Source of the DNA: JACVRW01 sp963825345
GTDB lineage: Bacteria > Actinomycetota > Thermoleophilia > Solirubrobacterales > Thermoleophilaceae
Reading direction: 5' to 3'
Length of the DNA: 64,000 nt
Assembly: GCA_963825345.1 (NCBI GenBank)
Contig: CAWGSQ010000001.1
Span: forward strand, 62,001 to 126,000
Shown here: in pieces, positions 19,801 to 29,172 of the stretch
Numbering within the stretch: the first letter of the stretch is position 1
Layout of the letters: every line of letters begins with the position of its first letter
Program-made: the position numbers and the translations under genes
Notes under the pieces: model-generated
The model's database searches: none
What the model was told of the DNA's origin: nothing
Seen by the model: only the letters and a program-made list of their open reading frames with translations

Positions 19801-19801
<1 letters not shown>
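18884..19801 (-). CDS. TIGR01777-family NAD(P)-binding epimerase/dehydrogenase
   Basis: A 305-residue short-chain dehydrogenase-like protein (SDR39U1/YfcH group). The N-terminal Rossmann motif is 'VTGATGMIGSALVHALAERG'; 'VLVSGSGAGWYGHRGDE', 'SRTGVVLSDSGGALEKM' and 'VPWVHRDDV' are diagnostic, followed by the C-terminal DUF1731-type segment. The substrate is unknown. It starts at 19801 overlapping the malic enzyme stop (TGATG), so the two genes form a small operon. Confidence 0.9.
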
Positions 19802-21255
<1,454 letters not shown>

Positions 21256-21265
21256 CGGTGCCGTG

Positions 21266-21271
21266 ATCATA
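21266..21271 (-). promoter_or_regulatory. -10 element TATGAT of the malic enzyme gene
   Basis: On the minus strand TATGAT, close to the classical TATAAT, is followed by 10 bases and then ATG 21255. It rules against the ATG at 21270, which would lie inside it. Confidence 0.55.
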
Positions 21272-21315
21272 GGCTCGCACCGCCTCCGGGCCCCAACTAC
21301 AGCACTGAAGACCAT

Positions 21316-21363
21316 GGGTAAGTCGATTTCCCTTGCGAGTTGGAAAGGAAAATCGACTTACCC
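21316..21363. repeat. 14-bp inverted repeat between malic enzyme and polA
   Basis: GGGTAAGTCGATTT (21316-21329) and its exact complement AAATCGACTTACCC (21350-21363) flank a 20-base spacer. It is AT-richer than its surroundings and lies between two divergent promoters, about 45-95 bases upstream of the malic enzyme -10. It could be a dimer-binding operator or an RNA hairpin. The remainder of 21256-21439 shows nothing else besides the two -10 elements. Confidence 0.75.
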
Positions 21364-21427
21364 CTTCGCCGAGGGCAGCCGACCCCTTCACCGCTGCTGT
21401 TAGCGCGGCCGGGGCCGATGCCCTCGA

Positions 21428-21433
21428 TAGGGT
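21428..21433 (+). promoter_or_regulatory. -10-like element TAGGGT of polA
   Basis: TAGGGT lies 6 bases before the GTG start of polA, so transcription would begin at or near the start codon (leaderless). No -35 consensus is visible. Confidence 0.5.
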
Positions 21434-21439
21434 TGAGCC

Positions 21440-24055
21440 GTGGCCGCCGAGTCGCCGAAAGAACTGTTCCTGATCGACGGGAACAGCCTCGTCTACCGCG
21501 CGTTTTTCGCGCTTCCCGAGTCGATCGCCACGTCGAAGGGGCAGCCCACGAACGCGATCTTCGGCTTTGCGTCGATGCTCGTGAAGATCATCTCCGAGTA
21601 CGGCGTGAAGCCCACGCTGGTGGTCTGGGACGCCGGCATGTCGGGGCGCAAGGAGGTCTACTCGGAGTACAAGGGACAGCGCGACTCGAAGCCCGATCTG
21701 CTCGCCGAGCAGTGGCCGCACATGGAGCCGCTCGTGGACAGCTTCGGCTACGAGAACGTGCGCGTGGAGGGCTTCGAGGCCGACGACGTGATCGCCACGG
21801 TGGCGCGCCGGGCCCGCGACGAGGGTTTCGAGGTGATGGTCGTGACCGGCGACCGCGACCTCTTCCAGCTGATCGAGCCCGGCGTGCGCGTGATGGCCAC
21901 AAGTCGCGGGATCACGGATACGAAGGTGTACGACCACGACGCCGTTGTCGACCGCTACGGGATCGAGCCGGCGCTGATCCCGGACTTCGTGGGGCTGAAG
22001 GGCGACACCTCGGACAACATCCCTGGCGTGCCGGGGATCGGCGAGAAGACGGCGTCGCAGCTGCTCCAGGAGCACGGCGACCTCGAGGGCGTGCTCGGCA
22101 ACATCGAGAGCATTTCCGGCGCGAAGCGCAAGGAGAACCTGACCAACCACGCGGAGGACGCGCGCATCTCGAAGCAGCTCGCCACCGCGATCCGCGACAT
22201 CGCGCTTGACCTCGACCTCAACAAGATCGCCGCGCGCGAGCCCGACCGGTCGCGGCTGCGCGAGACATTTCGCGAGTTCGAGCTGCGGGCTCCGCTCGAG
22301 AGGCTCGAGGAGGCGCTTGGGGACGGGGAGGTGGCCGCGCCGGCCGAGCGTGTCGAGGAGGTGATCTCCGTCAGGGCCCGGCAGGTACCGCTCGCCGAGC
22401 TGGGGTCACTCGAGGGCGAGCTAGTGGCCATCGCGGCGGAGCGGCCGCGGCCTGCCGGTGAGCCGGACGGCCAGGAGACGCTCGACGTGGGCGGGCCTCC
22501 GCTCGGACCGATGCGGATCGCCGCCTACGGCGGCGGAGAGGTGCTGGTGGCGGAGTGCGAGACGCTCGCGGCCCTCACCATGGCGCGCGGCGAGCGCCCG
22601 CTCGTGTACCACGACTGGAAGACCACCGCGGTGAGCGAGGAGGCCGCCCCGGCGGCGGTGCTCGAGCACGACACGCTGATCGCCGCGTACCTGATCGACC
22701 CGACCCGGCGCGGGTATCCGCTCGAGGAGCTCACCACGGAGGCCGGCATCGCCGCGAGCGTGGAGGGAGCGGACGGGATCGCCGAGCGCGCGGTGGTCAC
22801 CCGGGTGCTCGCCGAGCGCCAGCGCGCCCGCCTCGAGGAGGACGGCCTCACCGGCCTCTTCCACGACGTGGAGCTGCCGCTCGTGGACGTGCTCGTGGAG
22901 ATGGAGCGCGCCGGCGTGAAGCTCCACGTGGAGCGCCTGGCGGAGATCAGCGAGCGCTTCGGCACGCGCGCCGAGGAGCTCGAGCGACGCGTCTGGGAGC
23001 TGGCCGGCGAGGAGTTCACGATCGGCTCGCCCCAGCAGCTCGCGCACATCCTGTTCGAGAAGCTCGGGCTCTCGCGCAAGCGCCGCGGCAAGACCGGCTT
23101 CTCCACGGATGCCCGCGTGCTCCAGGCGATCCGCGAGGAGCACGAGATCATCCCGGCCATCGAGGAGTGGCGCGAGGTCACGAAGCTGAAGTCGACCTAC
23201 CTGGATGCCTTCCCCGAGCTGATCGGCGACGACGGTCGACTCCACACCACCTTCAACCAGACCGCCACCGCCACCGGGCGCCTCTCCAGCACCGATCCGA
23301 ACCTCCAGAACATCCCGATCCGCACCGAGCAGGGCCGCGAGATCCGCGCCTGCTTCGTGGCGGAGCCCGGGAACATGCTGATCTCGGCCGATTACTCGCA
23401 GGTGGAGCTGAGGCTGCTCGCCCACATCGCCGACGAGCCGGTGCTGAAGGAGATCTTCCGGCGCGGCGAGGACGTGCACACCGCCACAGCCGAGGCGATC
23501 CTCGGCGGCAAGACGGACCCGGGCACGCGCTCCAAGGCGAAGATGGTGAACTACGGGATCGTCTACGGCCTGTCGGCGTACGGGCTCGCGGACCGCCTCC
23601 AGATCGAGCAGGAGGAGGCGCAGGTGTTCATCGACGCCTACCTCGAGCGCTTCCCGCGCGTGAAGGCGTTCATCGAGGAGACGATCGAGCGCGCCCGCGA
23701 GGATGGCCACGTGACCACCCTGTTCGGCCGGATCCGGCGCGTGCCCGAGCTGCGCTCGCGCCAGTTCCAGACACGCTCGCTGGGCGAGCGGCTGGCCGTG
23801 AACATGGTGATCCAGGGCACCGCGGCAGACATCATCAAGATGGCGATGGTGCGGGCGCGCGACGAGCTTCGTACCGCCGGCCTCTCCACCCGGCTCGTGC
23901 TGCAGATCCACGACGAGCTGCTGTTCGAGGGACCGGAGGAGGAGGTGGCCGCCGCCAGCGAGATCATCGAGCGCGAGATGGCCGACGCCTTCGAGATGGA
24001 CCCGCCGCTCGGCGTGGACGTCGGCGCCGGCAAGAACTGGCTGGAGGCGAAGTGA
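21440..24055 (+). CDS. polA: DNA polymerase I
   Basis: 871 residues. N-terminal 5'-3' exonuclease ('FLIDGNSLVYRAFFALP', 'VEGFEADDVIATVA', 'GLKGDTSDNIPGVPGIGEKT'), a middle 3'-5' exonuclease-like region and a C-terminal polymerase with motif A 'ADYSQVELRLLAH', motif B 'SKAKMVNYGIVYGLSAYG' and motif C 'LQIHDELLF'. The middle region lacks the DxE and later Asp metal ligands of proofreading enzymes, so proofreading is probably absent, as in Taq and many actinobacterial PolI. Start GTG 21440 follows a -10-like element. Its TGA overlaps the next GTG. Confidence 0.96.
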   Translation: MAAESPKELFLIDGNSLVYRAFFALPESIATSKGQPTNAIFGFASMLVKIISEYGVKPTLVVWDAGMSGRKEVYSEYKGQRDSKPDLLAEQWPHMEPLVDSFGYENVRVEGFEADDVIATVARRARDEGFEVMVVTGDRDLFQLIEPGVRVMATSRGITDTKVYDHDAVVDRYGIEPALIPDFVGLKGDTSDNIPGVPGIGEKTASQLLQEHGDLEGVLGNIESISGAKRKENLTNHAEDARISKQLATAIRDIALDLDLNKIAAREPDRSRLRETFREFELRAPLERLEEALGDGEVAAPAERVEEVISVRARQVPLAELGSLEGELVAIAAERPRPAGEPDGQETLDVGGPPLGPMRIAAYGGGEVLVAECETLAALTMARGERPLVYHDWKTTAVSEEAAPAAVLEHDTLIAAYLIDPTRRGYPLEELTTEAGIAASVEGADGIAERAVVTRVLAERQRARLEEDGLTGLFHDVELPLVDVLVEMERAGVKLHVERLAEISERFGTRAEELERRVWELAGEEFTIGSPQQLAHILFEKLGLSRKRRGKTGFSTDARVLQAIREEHEIIPAIEEWREVTKLKSTYLDAFPELIGDDGRLHTTFNQTATATGRLSSTDPNLQNIPIRTEQGREIRACFVAEPGNMLISADYSQVELRLLAHIADEPVLKEIFRRGEDVHTATAEAILGGKTDPGTRSKAKMVNYGIVYGLSAYGLADRLQIEQEEAQVFIDAYLERFPRVKAFIEETIERAREDGHVTTLFGRIRRVPELRSRQFQTRSLGERLAVNMVIQGTAADIIKMAMVRARDELRTAGLSTRLVLQIHDELLFEGPEEEVAAASEIIEREMADAFEMDPPLGVDVGAGKNWLEAK

Positions 24056-24498
24056 GCAGGGAGCTGGCGGTGCTGGTGACCGTCGCTGCGGGCGCCGTCG
24101 TCGCAGGGCAGGCGCCCGCCAACAACGTGATCTCGCACAAGCTGGGCGACCTGGGCGCGGTCACCGTCAACTTCGTCGCCGGCACGGTGCTGGTCCTGTT
24201 CGTCGCCTTCGCATTCGACGGTGGCTTCCACGTCGACGACAGCGTCGAGACCCCGGCCTGGTACTACTGGGTCCTCGGCGGGCTCGGCGGCGTGCTGATC
24301 GTGCTGGCCACGTTGGTCGCCGTACGCGAGCTTGGCGCCGGCGGCGTGACAGCCGCCGTGATCGCCGGTCAGTTGGGCGCCTCGGTCGTGCTCGACCGGC
24401 TGGGCGTGCTCGGGCTGGACGAGCGCGCGATCACGTGGGAGAAGCTGCTCGGGATCGCCCTACTGGCGGCGGGCACCGTCCTCGTGGTGCGCGAGTAG
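24052..24498 (+). CDS. DMT/YdcZ-like (DUF606) small membrane protein
   Basis: 148 residues with about five helices: 'LAVLVTVAAGAVVAGQAPAN', 'VTVNFVAGTVLVLFVAFAF', 'WYYWVLGGLGGVLIVLATLV', 'VTAAVIAGQLGASVVLDRLG', 'LLGIALLAAGTVLVV'. The pattern 'GQLGASVVLDRLGVLG' and a final 'GxxLLxxGxxLV' helix are typical of DUF606 transporters. It overlaps polA as GTGA, so it is likely translated from the polA mRNA. Confidence 0.82.
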   Translation: MSRELAVLVTVAAGAVVAGQAPANNVISHKLGDLGAVTVNFVAGTVLVLFVAFAFDGGFHVDDSVETPAWYYWVLGGLGGVLIVLATLVAVRELGAGGVTAAVIAGQLGASVVLDRLGVLGLDERAITWEKLLGIALLAAGTVLVVRE

Positions 24499-24519
24499 CG
24501 GCCTCTCGCCGGCGCGCCC

Positions 24520-24525
24520 TAGACT
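24520..24525 (+). promoter_or_regulatory. -10-like element TAGACT
   Basis: TAGACT lies 9 bases before the GTG at 24535. Confidence 0.45.
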
Positions 24526-24534
24526 CAACCTCGG

Positions 24535-24873
24535 GTGGCATTGCATCGCGATATCGAGGGATTCCAGCCCGGCCGGGACCAGCCGGTCGAGCGGTTGGCC
24601 GGGCGCCACGAACTGCGCCGAACCGAGACCTCCTGGCAGCTCGCCACAGGGACGCTCGCGTGCCCGTCGTGTGACGCCCCCGTCCTGCCCGGCCCTGAGC
24701 CGATGTCCCCGGCAGACCATCTGTCGTGCGGCTTCTGCCGACACGAGGGACCCGTGCGCGACTTCCTGTCGCTCGCCGAGCCCACTCGGCCGACGCGCGT
24801 AACCGTGCGAGTGAGGATTCTCCAGTCCCCCATCCGGGAACCATCCCTGGATGGCAGATACAACACCGAATGA
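24535..24873 (+). CDS. Zinc-ribbon protein of unknown function
   Basis: 112 residues with a probable zinc ribbon: CPSC at about residues 43-46 and CGFC at about 65-68, separated by 18 residues. The N-terminus is charged ('HRDIEGFQPGRDQPVERL'); there are no membrane segments or known catalytic motifs. Its last 23 bases overlap the CsbD gene start in another frame, so the C-terminal tail may be unimportant or the true stop altered. The own -10-like element supports it as a real gene. Function unknown. Confidence 0.6.
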   Translation: MALHRDIEGFQPGRDQPVERLAGRHELRRTETSWQLATGTLACPSCDAPVLPGPEPMSPADHLSCGFCRHEGPVRDFLSLAEPTRPTRVTVRVRILQSPIREPSLDGRYNTE

Positions 24874-25033
24874 GGACCGCGCCCGTGGCGCGGCCGACAA
24901 GGCAAAGGGTCGCGTGAAGGAAGCGGGCGGCGCGCTGAGCGGCGACAGCTCCCTGAAGGCCGAAGGGCGCGGCGACCAGGTGAAGGGGACCGTCAAGGAG
25001 AAGAAGGGCCTCCTCCGCAAGCTGTTCAGCTGA
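24851..25033 (+). CDS. CsbD-family stress protein
   Basis: A 60-residue, highly charged, cysteine-free protein with the family pattern 'DKAKGRVKEAGGALSGD', 'KAEGRGDQVKGTVKEKKG'. CsbD proteins are general-stress products of unknown mechanism in many bacteria. It starts inside the 3' end of the zinc-ribbon gene, so both are probably on one transcript. Confidence 0.88.
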   Translation: MADTTPNEDRARGAADKAKGRVKEAGGALSGDSSLKAEGRGDQVKGTVKEKKGLLRKLFS

Positions 25034-25043
25034 GCTCTTCCCG

Positions 25044-25769
25044 TTGTTCGACCATGTGGGCATCCATGTCTCCGGCCGTGGAGCCTCGGAGCGTTTCTAC
25101 GACACCGTCCTCGGTGCGATCGGCATCGAGCGGACTGCCACCGTCGAGGAATACACGGAGTGGGACGACTTCGTGATCGGGGCGGCCAGCGCGGAGGTCG
25201 GGGTCACGCGCGGCTTGCACGTCGGCTTCGGCGCGAGGTCGACCCGCGAGGTCGACGCGTTCTGGCGCACGGGCGTGGAAGCGGGCTTCGAGAGCGACGG
25301 CGAGCCCGGCCCGAGGCCGATCTACGGCGACGACTACTACGGCGGGTTCCTGCTGGACCCGGACGGCAACAGCATCGAGGCGGTGCATTTCGAGGGGTCG
25401 CTGACCGGCGCGATCGACCACCTCTGGATTCGAGTGGCCGACGTGGAGGCCTCGAAGCGCTTCTACGAGACGATCGCGCCGCACGCCCACATCCGGCTCG
25501 GCACCGACACACCCGAGCGGGCGGCGTTCGACGGAGACGGGGGCTCCTTCTCGGTGCTGACGGGCGACCGCCTGACCGAGAACCTCCACATGGCGTTCCC
25601 GGCGAGCGAGAACCGGGCCGTCCACGACTTCCACGAGGCCGCGCTCGAGGCCGGCTACCGCGACAACGGCGGCCCCGGCGAGCGCCCGCAGTACCACCCG
25701 GGCTACTACGGGGCCTTCGTGCTGGACCCCGACGGCAACAACGTCGAACTGGTGAACCACAACCGCTGA
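25044..25769 (+). CDS. VOC-family protein with two glyoxalase-like domains
   Basis: 241 residues starting at TTG 25044. Two vicinal-oxygen-chelate modules: 'FDHVGIHVSGRGASERFYD' with 'GGFLLDPDGNSIEAVHFEG', and 'IDHLWIRVADVEASKRFYE' with 'GAFVLDPDGNNVELVNHN'. The His and Glu metal ligands are in place in both halves. The fold covers glyoxalases, dioxygenases and resistance proteins; the substrate cannot be told. It converges on the FAD reductase gene with 7 bases between them. Confidence 0.9.
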   Translation: MFDHVGIHVSGRGASERFYDTVLGAIGIERTATVEEYTEWDDFVIGAASAEVGVTRGLHVGFGARSTREVDAFWRTGVEAGFESDGEPGPRPIYGDDYYGGFLLDPDGNSIEAVHFEGSLTGAIDHLWIRVADVEASKRFYETIAPHAHIRLGTDTPERAAFDGDGGSFSVLTGDRLTENLHMAFPASENRAVHDFHEAALEAGYRDNGGPGERPQYHPGYYGAFVLDPDGNNVELVNHNR

Positions 25770-25776
25770 CGCGGTG

Positions 25777-26910
25777 CTAGGCCGCGAGCGACTCGGTGGC
25801 CCGGCGCACCGCTCGTGGCGGCGGGCCTCCCGCCGCGAACTCCGGCGGCGCTATCTCCAGGTATGCGCCGAAGCTCCAGTCCAGGAAGCGCTTGGCCTGC
25901 ATTGCCCTAATCGAGTGGTGCAGCAGGCGGGGCGGTACGCGGGGAACGAGCCTCTGGGCGGCCAACATCGCCTCGAACTTCCAGCGGTGGGCGTCTGAGA
26001 AGTCGCCGTAGCGCGCCAGGGCGGAGGCGATCGACTGCTTGCCGTCCACGACCGCGCGCAGCTCGCGGCCGCATGCGATCCCGAAGTAGAACGCGGTCCG
26101 GATGCCCTCCGCCGTGAGCGGGAGGCAGTGACCGGCACTGTCGCCCACGAAGAACACGCCGTCGGCGCTGGCGGCGCGCAGCTTGTGCGGGATCCAGTTG
26201 CCCTGGTAGCGGACCGGGTCGCGCTCGAGATCCTCAGCCAGCATCACGGTCGTGTCCTTCACGTGGAAGCGCGGGTCAAACGAGCCCACGCCGATCCGCA
26301 GCTCCTCGCCGGCCGGGAAGCTCCAGCCGTAGCCGGCGGGCACGTACTTGCGGTCGATCCAGAGCTCCATGTCCTCGCCGGCGCCCCACGGGTGCACCTC
26401 GAGCCCGCGTGACAGGGGTGCGTCGGGCGGCTGGTATCCGCTCCCGAGCACGCGGCGCCAGCCGAGCGCGTCCACGATCAGGGGCGCCGTCAGGTCGCCG
26501 CGGTCGGTGTGGATCACATCGCCGGTGCGCCCGTTGACCTTCGCGGTCTCGAACTGGTGCTCGGACTGGCCCGCGAGGAGCTCGCACAATGACGCGTAGT
26601 CGAATGTGGAGAAGGTCCACGGCAGCTCCAGCCGGGACGTGCCGTAGGGCGTGTGAACCACCAGCCGTCCGAAGGTCTGCCGGTGGGATCCCATCAGGCC
26701 CATGGCGCGCAGCCACTCCGTCGGAATCCCGCACGCTGAGGTCTGCCGCTCGCCGATCTCGTATCGATCGAGCACCAGAACCCGCGCTCCGCTGCCGGTC
26801 AGCTCGCGGGCCACGGTCAGTCCCGCGAAGCTCGCTCCGCAGATCAGGACGTCATATTCACCGCCCAGCGGGGTGCGCTCGGGGCCACGCGTCGTGCGAC
26901 GAGTCGGCAT
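25777..26910 (-). CDS. FAD-dependent geranylgeranyl-reductase-like oxidoreductase
   Basis: 377 residues. FAD-binding Rossmann motif 'DVLICGASFAGLTVAREL', then 'VLVLDRYEIGERQTSACG' with the Cys seen in geranylgeranyl reductases, and the second FAD motif 'FVGDSAGHCLPLTAEGIRTA'. A conserved 'GYGWSFPAGEELRIGVG' lies in the substrate domain. Likely reduces isoprenoid chains or a related lipid; halogenase/monooxygenase relatives cannot be excluded. ATG 26910 is preceded by TAGTCT at a distance of 6 bases, back to back with the rpsA promoter. Confidence 0.85.
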   Translation of the reverse strand: MPTRRTTRGPERTPLGGEYDVLICGASFAGLTVARELTGSGARVLVLDRYEIGERQTSACGIPTEWLRAMGLMGSHRQTFGRLVVHTPYGTSRLELPWTFSTFDYASLCELLAGQSEHQFETAKVNGRTGDVIHTDRGDLTAPLIVDALGWRRVLGSGYQPPDAPLSRGLEVHPWGAGEDMELWIDRKYVPAGYGWSFPAGEELRIGVGSFDPRFHVKDTTVMLAEDLERDPVRYQGNWIPHKLRAASADGVFFVGDSAGHCLPLTAEGIRTAFYFGIACGRELRAVVDGKQSIASALARYGDFSDAHRWKFEAMLAAQRLVPRVPPRLLHHSIRAMQAKRFLDWSFGAYLEIAPPEFAAGGPPPRAVRRATESLAA

Positions 26911-26916
26911 GCGGGC

Positions 26917-26930
26917 AGACTAGCTAGGCT
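26917..26930. promoter_or_regulatory. Back-to-back divergent -10 elements
   Basis: On the minus strand TAGTCT (26917-26922) lies 6 bases before the FAD reductase ATG; on the plus strand TAGGCT (26925-26930) lies 10 bases before GTG 26941 of rpsA. Only 30 bases separate the two start codons, so the polymerase footprints would overlap and use would be mutually exclusive. Confidence 0.5.
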
Positions 26931-26940
26931 AGTGCGTTCA

Positions 26941-28572
26941 GTGCCGGATACAGAGACTGTTACACCACCTCGCACCGTCGAGGGCTCGGGCGGCATGCTG
27001 CTCGAAATCGACGGTCAGATCGTCCCCAACTACGACGCCACCATCGTCCCGTTCGACGAGGGTGACGTCGTGTCCGGAAAGGTCGTGCGAATAGACCAGG
27101 ACGAGGTCCTGGTCGACATCGGCTACAAGAGCGAGGGCGTCATTCCGATGAATGAGCTCTCGATCCGCAAGTCGGTCGATCCGCACGACGAGGTGGAGCT
27201 GGGGGAGGAGGTCGACGCCCTCGTCCTCACGAAGGAGGACCAGGACGGCCGGCTCGTCCTCTCCAAGAAGCGCGCTCGCTTCGAGAAGGCCTGGCGCAAG
27301 ATCGAGGCCGCAGCCGAGTCCGGTGAGCCCGTGGAGGGCACCGTGATCGAGGTCGTGAAGGGCGGCCTGATCATCGACCTCGGCGTGCGCGGCTTCCTGC
27401 CCGCCTCGCTCGTGGACATCCGCCGCGTCCAGAACCTCGACGAGTTCCTCGGCACCAAGATCGAGTGCAAGGTCATCGAGCTGAACCGCTCGCGCAACAA
27501 CGTGGTGCTGAGCCGCCGCGCGGTCCTCGAGGAGGAGCGCAAGGAGGTTCGCCAGCAGATTCTCGACCGTCTCCAGCCCGGAATGGTCGTGGAGGGCGCG
27601 ATCTCGAACATCGTCGACTTCGGCGCCTTCGTGGACCTCGACGGCATCGACGGTCTAATCCACATCTCGGAGCTCTCCTGGAGCCACGTGAACCACCCGT
27701 CGGAGATCCTCTCGATCGGCGATGTGGTGCCGGTCAAGGTGCTCGACATCGACCGCGACCGCCAGCGCATCTCCCTGGGCCTCAAGCAGACCCAGGAGGA
27801 CCCGTGGCAGCGGGTGATCGACACCTACCGGATCGGCGACGAGCTCGAGGGCAAGGTCACCAAGGTCGTCACCTTCGGGGCGTTCGTCGAGATCATGGAC
27901 GGCGTCGAGGGCCTCGTGCACATCTCCGAGCTGGCCCACCACCACGTGGAGAACCCGCGCGAGATCGTGGAGCCCGGCCAGGACGTGCGCGTGAAGATCC
28001 TCGAGATCGACTCCGAGCGCCGCCGGCTGTCTTTGAGCGTCAAGCGCGTGGAGGAGCAGCTGGCGCACATCAAGTCGGCCGCCGAGGCCGGCGCCGCTGC
28101 GGCCGAGGCGAACGCGGGCGAGATTGGCGACGTGCCGGACCTCGGGCTCTCCGAGGACGTGTTTGCCGGACCGTCGATCGGCGGCCTGGACGCGCTTCGC
28201 AACCTGCCCGCGGACGAGCCCGCCCTCGAGCAGGCGCCCGACGCGCCTGAGGTCGAGGCGGCTGCGCCCGACGAGGCCCCCGCGCCCGAGGCTGAGGCCG
28301 CTGCGCCCGACGCTGAGGCCGCTGCCGCGCCCGACGCGCCCGAGGCTGAGGCCGCGCCCGAGGCCCCCGCGCCCGACGCTGAGGTTCCGGAGGCCGAGCC
28401 GGCGCCGGACGGCGTCGATGCCGAGCCCGCGCCGGACGCCGAGCCCGCGCCCGATGCAGAGCCCGCGCCGGACGCAGAGCCGGACGCCGCCCCGGAGGCC
28501 GAGCCGGCCGCCGAGGCCACCGAGGAGCCCGCGCCTCCTCCCACCGAGAACGAAGAGTCCCAGGACAAGTAG
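26941..28572 (+). CDS. rpsA: 30S ribosomal protein S1
   Basis: Four S1 RNA-binding repeats: 'GDVVSGKVVRIDQDEVLVDI', 'GEPVEGTVIEVVKGGLIIDL', 'GMVVEGAISNIVDFGAFVDL' and 'GDELEGKVTKVVTFGAFVEI', spanning roughly residues 40-370, as in actinobacterial S1. The tail (about the last 165 residues) is a low-complexity Ala/Pro/Glu/Asp stretch with tandem AEPAPD units. GTG 26941 is preferred over GTG 26932 because the latter would be one base after the -10 element. coaE begins immediately after the stop. Confidence 0.94.
   Translation: MPDTETVTPPRTVEGSGGMLLEIDGQIVPNYDATIVPFDEGDVVSGKVVRIDQDEVLVDIGYKSEGVIPMNELSIRKSVDPHDEVELGEEVDALVLTKEDQDGRLVLSKKRARFEKAWRKIEAAAESGEPVEGTVIEVVKGGLIIDLGVRGFLPASLVDIRRVQNLDEFLGTKIECKVIELNRSRNNVVLSRRAVLEEERKEVRQQILDRLQPGMVVEGAISNIVDFGAFVDLDGIDGLIHISELSWSHVNHPSEILSIGDVVPVKVLDIDRDRQRISLGLKQTQEDPWQRVIDTYRIGDELEGKVTKVVTFGAFVEIMDGVEGLVHISELAHHHVENPREIVEPGQDVRVKILEIDSERRRLSLSVKRVEEQLAHIKSAAEAGAAAAEANAGEIGDVPDLGLSEDVFAGPSIGGLDALRNLPADEPALEQAPDAPEVEAAAPDEAPAPEAEAAAPDAEAAAAPDAPEAEAAPEAPAPDAEVPEAEPAPDGVDAEPAPDAEPAPDAEPAPDAEPDAAPEAEPAAEATEEPAPPPTENEESQDK
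28393..28485 (+). repeat. Tandem 18-bp units in the rpsA tail
   Basis: The unit GCCGAGCCCGCGCCGGAC (encoding AEPAPD) occurs three times in a row with small changes (28420-28473), with a further copy at 28393-28410 and a partial one to 28485. The wider acidic A/P/E/D tail covers about 28230-28550. Confidence 0.8.
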
Positions 28573-29172
28573 ATGGCCGGGGTCCCCTTCGTGGGGCTCA
28601 CAGGCGGACTTGGCGCTGGGAAGTCCGAGGCGCTGCGCGCACTCGCAGAGCTCGGCGCGGCCACCATGTCCACCGACGCGGTGGTCCATGAGCTGCTCGC
28701 GAGCGACGAATTGCGCGACATCGTCGTCGAGCGCCTGGGCCCCGAGGTGGCGCCCGACGGCCGGGTAGACCGCTCGCTGATCGCGGAGCGCGTGTTCGGC
28801 GACGACGATGCGCGCGCCTGGCTCGAGGGCGAGCTGTGGCCGCGCGTCGGCCAGCGCGTGGCGGACTGGAAGCAGGAGGTCGAGGCGCTCGACCCGGCGC
28901 CGCCGGCGGCCGTGGTGGAGGTGCCGCTGCTGTTCGAGTCGGGCATGGAGGCGGCGTTCGATGCGACGATCGCGGTGGTCGCCGACGAGTCCGTCCGCGC
29001 GGAGCGCGCGGGCGCCCGTGGGCACACCGCGGTCTCGGAGCGGACCGGACGGCAGCTTTCGCAGGCGGAGAAGGCGCAGCGTGCGGACTTCGAGGTCCGC
29101 AACGACGGCACGCTGGACGAGTTGAAGCAGACACTGTCCCAGGTACTTGCGAAACTCGAACGGGTCCCGTGA
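28573..29172 (+). CDS. coaE: Dephospho-CoA kinase
   Basis: Last step of CoA synthesis. 199 residues: P-loop 'GLTGGLGAGKSEALRAL', the conserved 'STDAVVHELL' (usually D-x-D/DAIARE), 'VEVPLLFESGMEAAFD' and the lid arginines in 'SVRAERAGAR'. A little divergent from model enzymes but complete. The ATG directly follows the rpsA TAG, the usual actinobacterial rpsA-coaE pairing, and its TGA overlaps the next GTG. Confidence 0.92.
   Translation: MAGVPFVGLTGGLGAGKSEALRALAELGAATMSTDAVVHELLASDELRDIVVERLGPEVAPDGRVDRSLIAERVFGDDDARAWLEGELWPRVGQRVADWKQEVEALDPAPPAAVVEVPLLFESGMEAAFDATIAVVADESVRAERAGARGHTAVSERTGRQLSQAEKAQRADFEVRNDGTLDELKQTLSQVLAKLERVP

Noticed and set aside
28230..28550. Repeat array resembling a CRISPR or satellite
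   Set aside because: The units are in frame, encode an A/P/E/D tail of ribosomal protein S1, and have no unique spacers.
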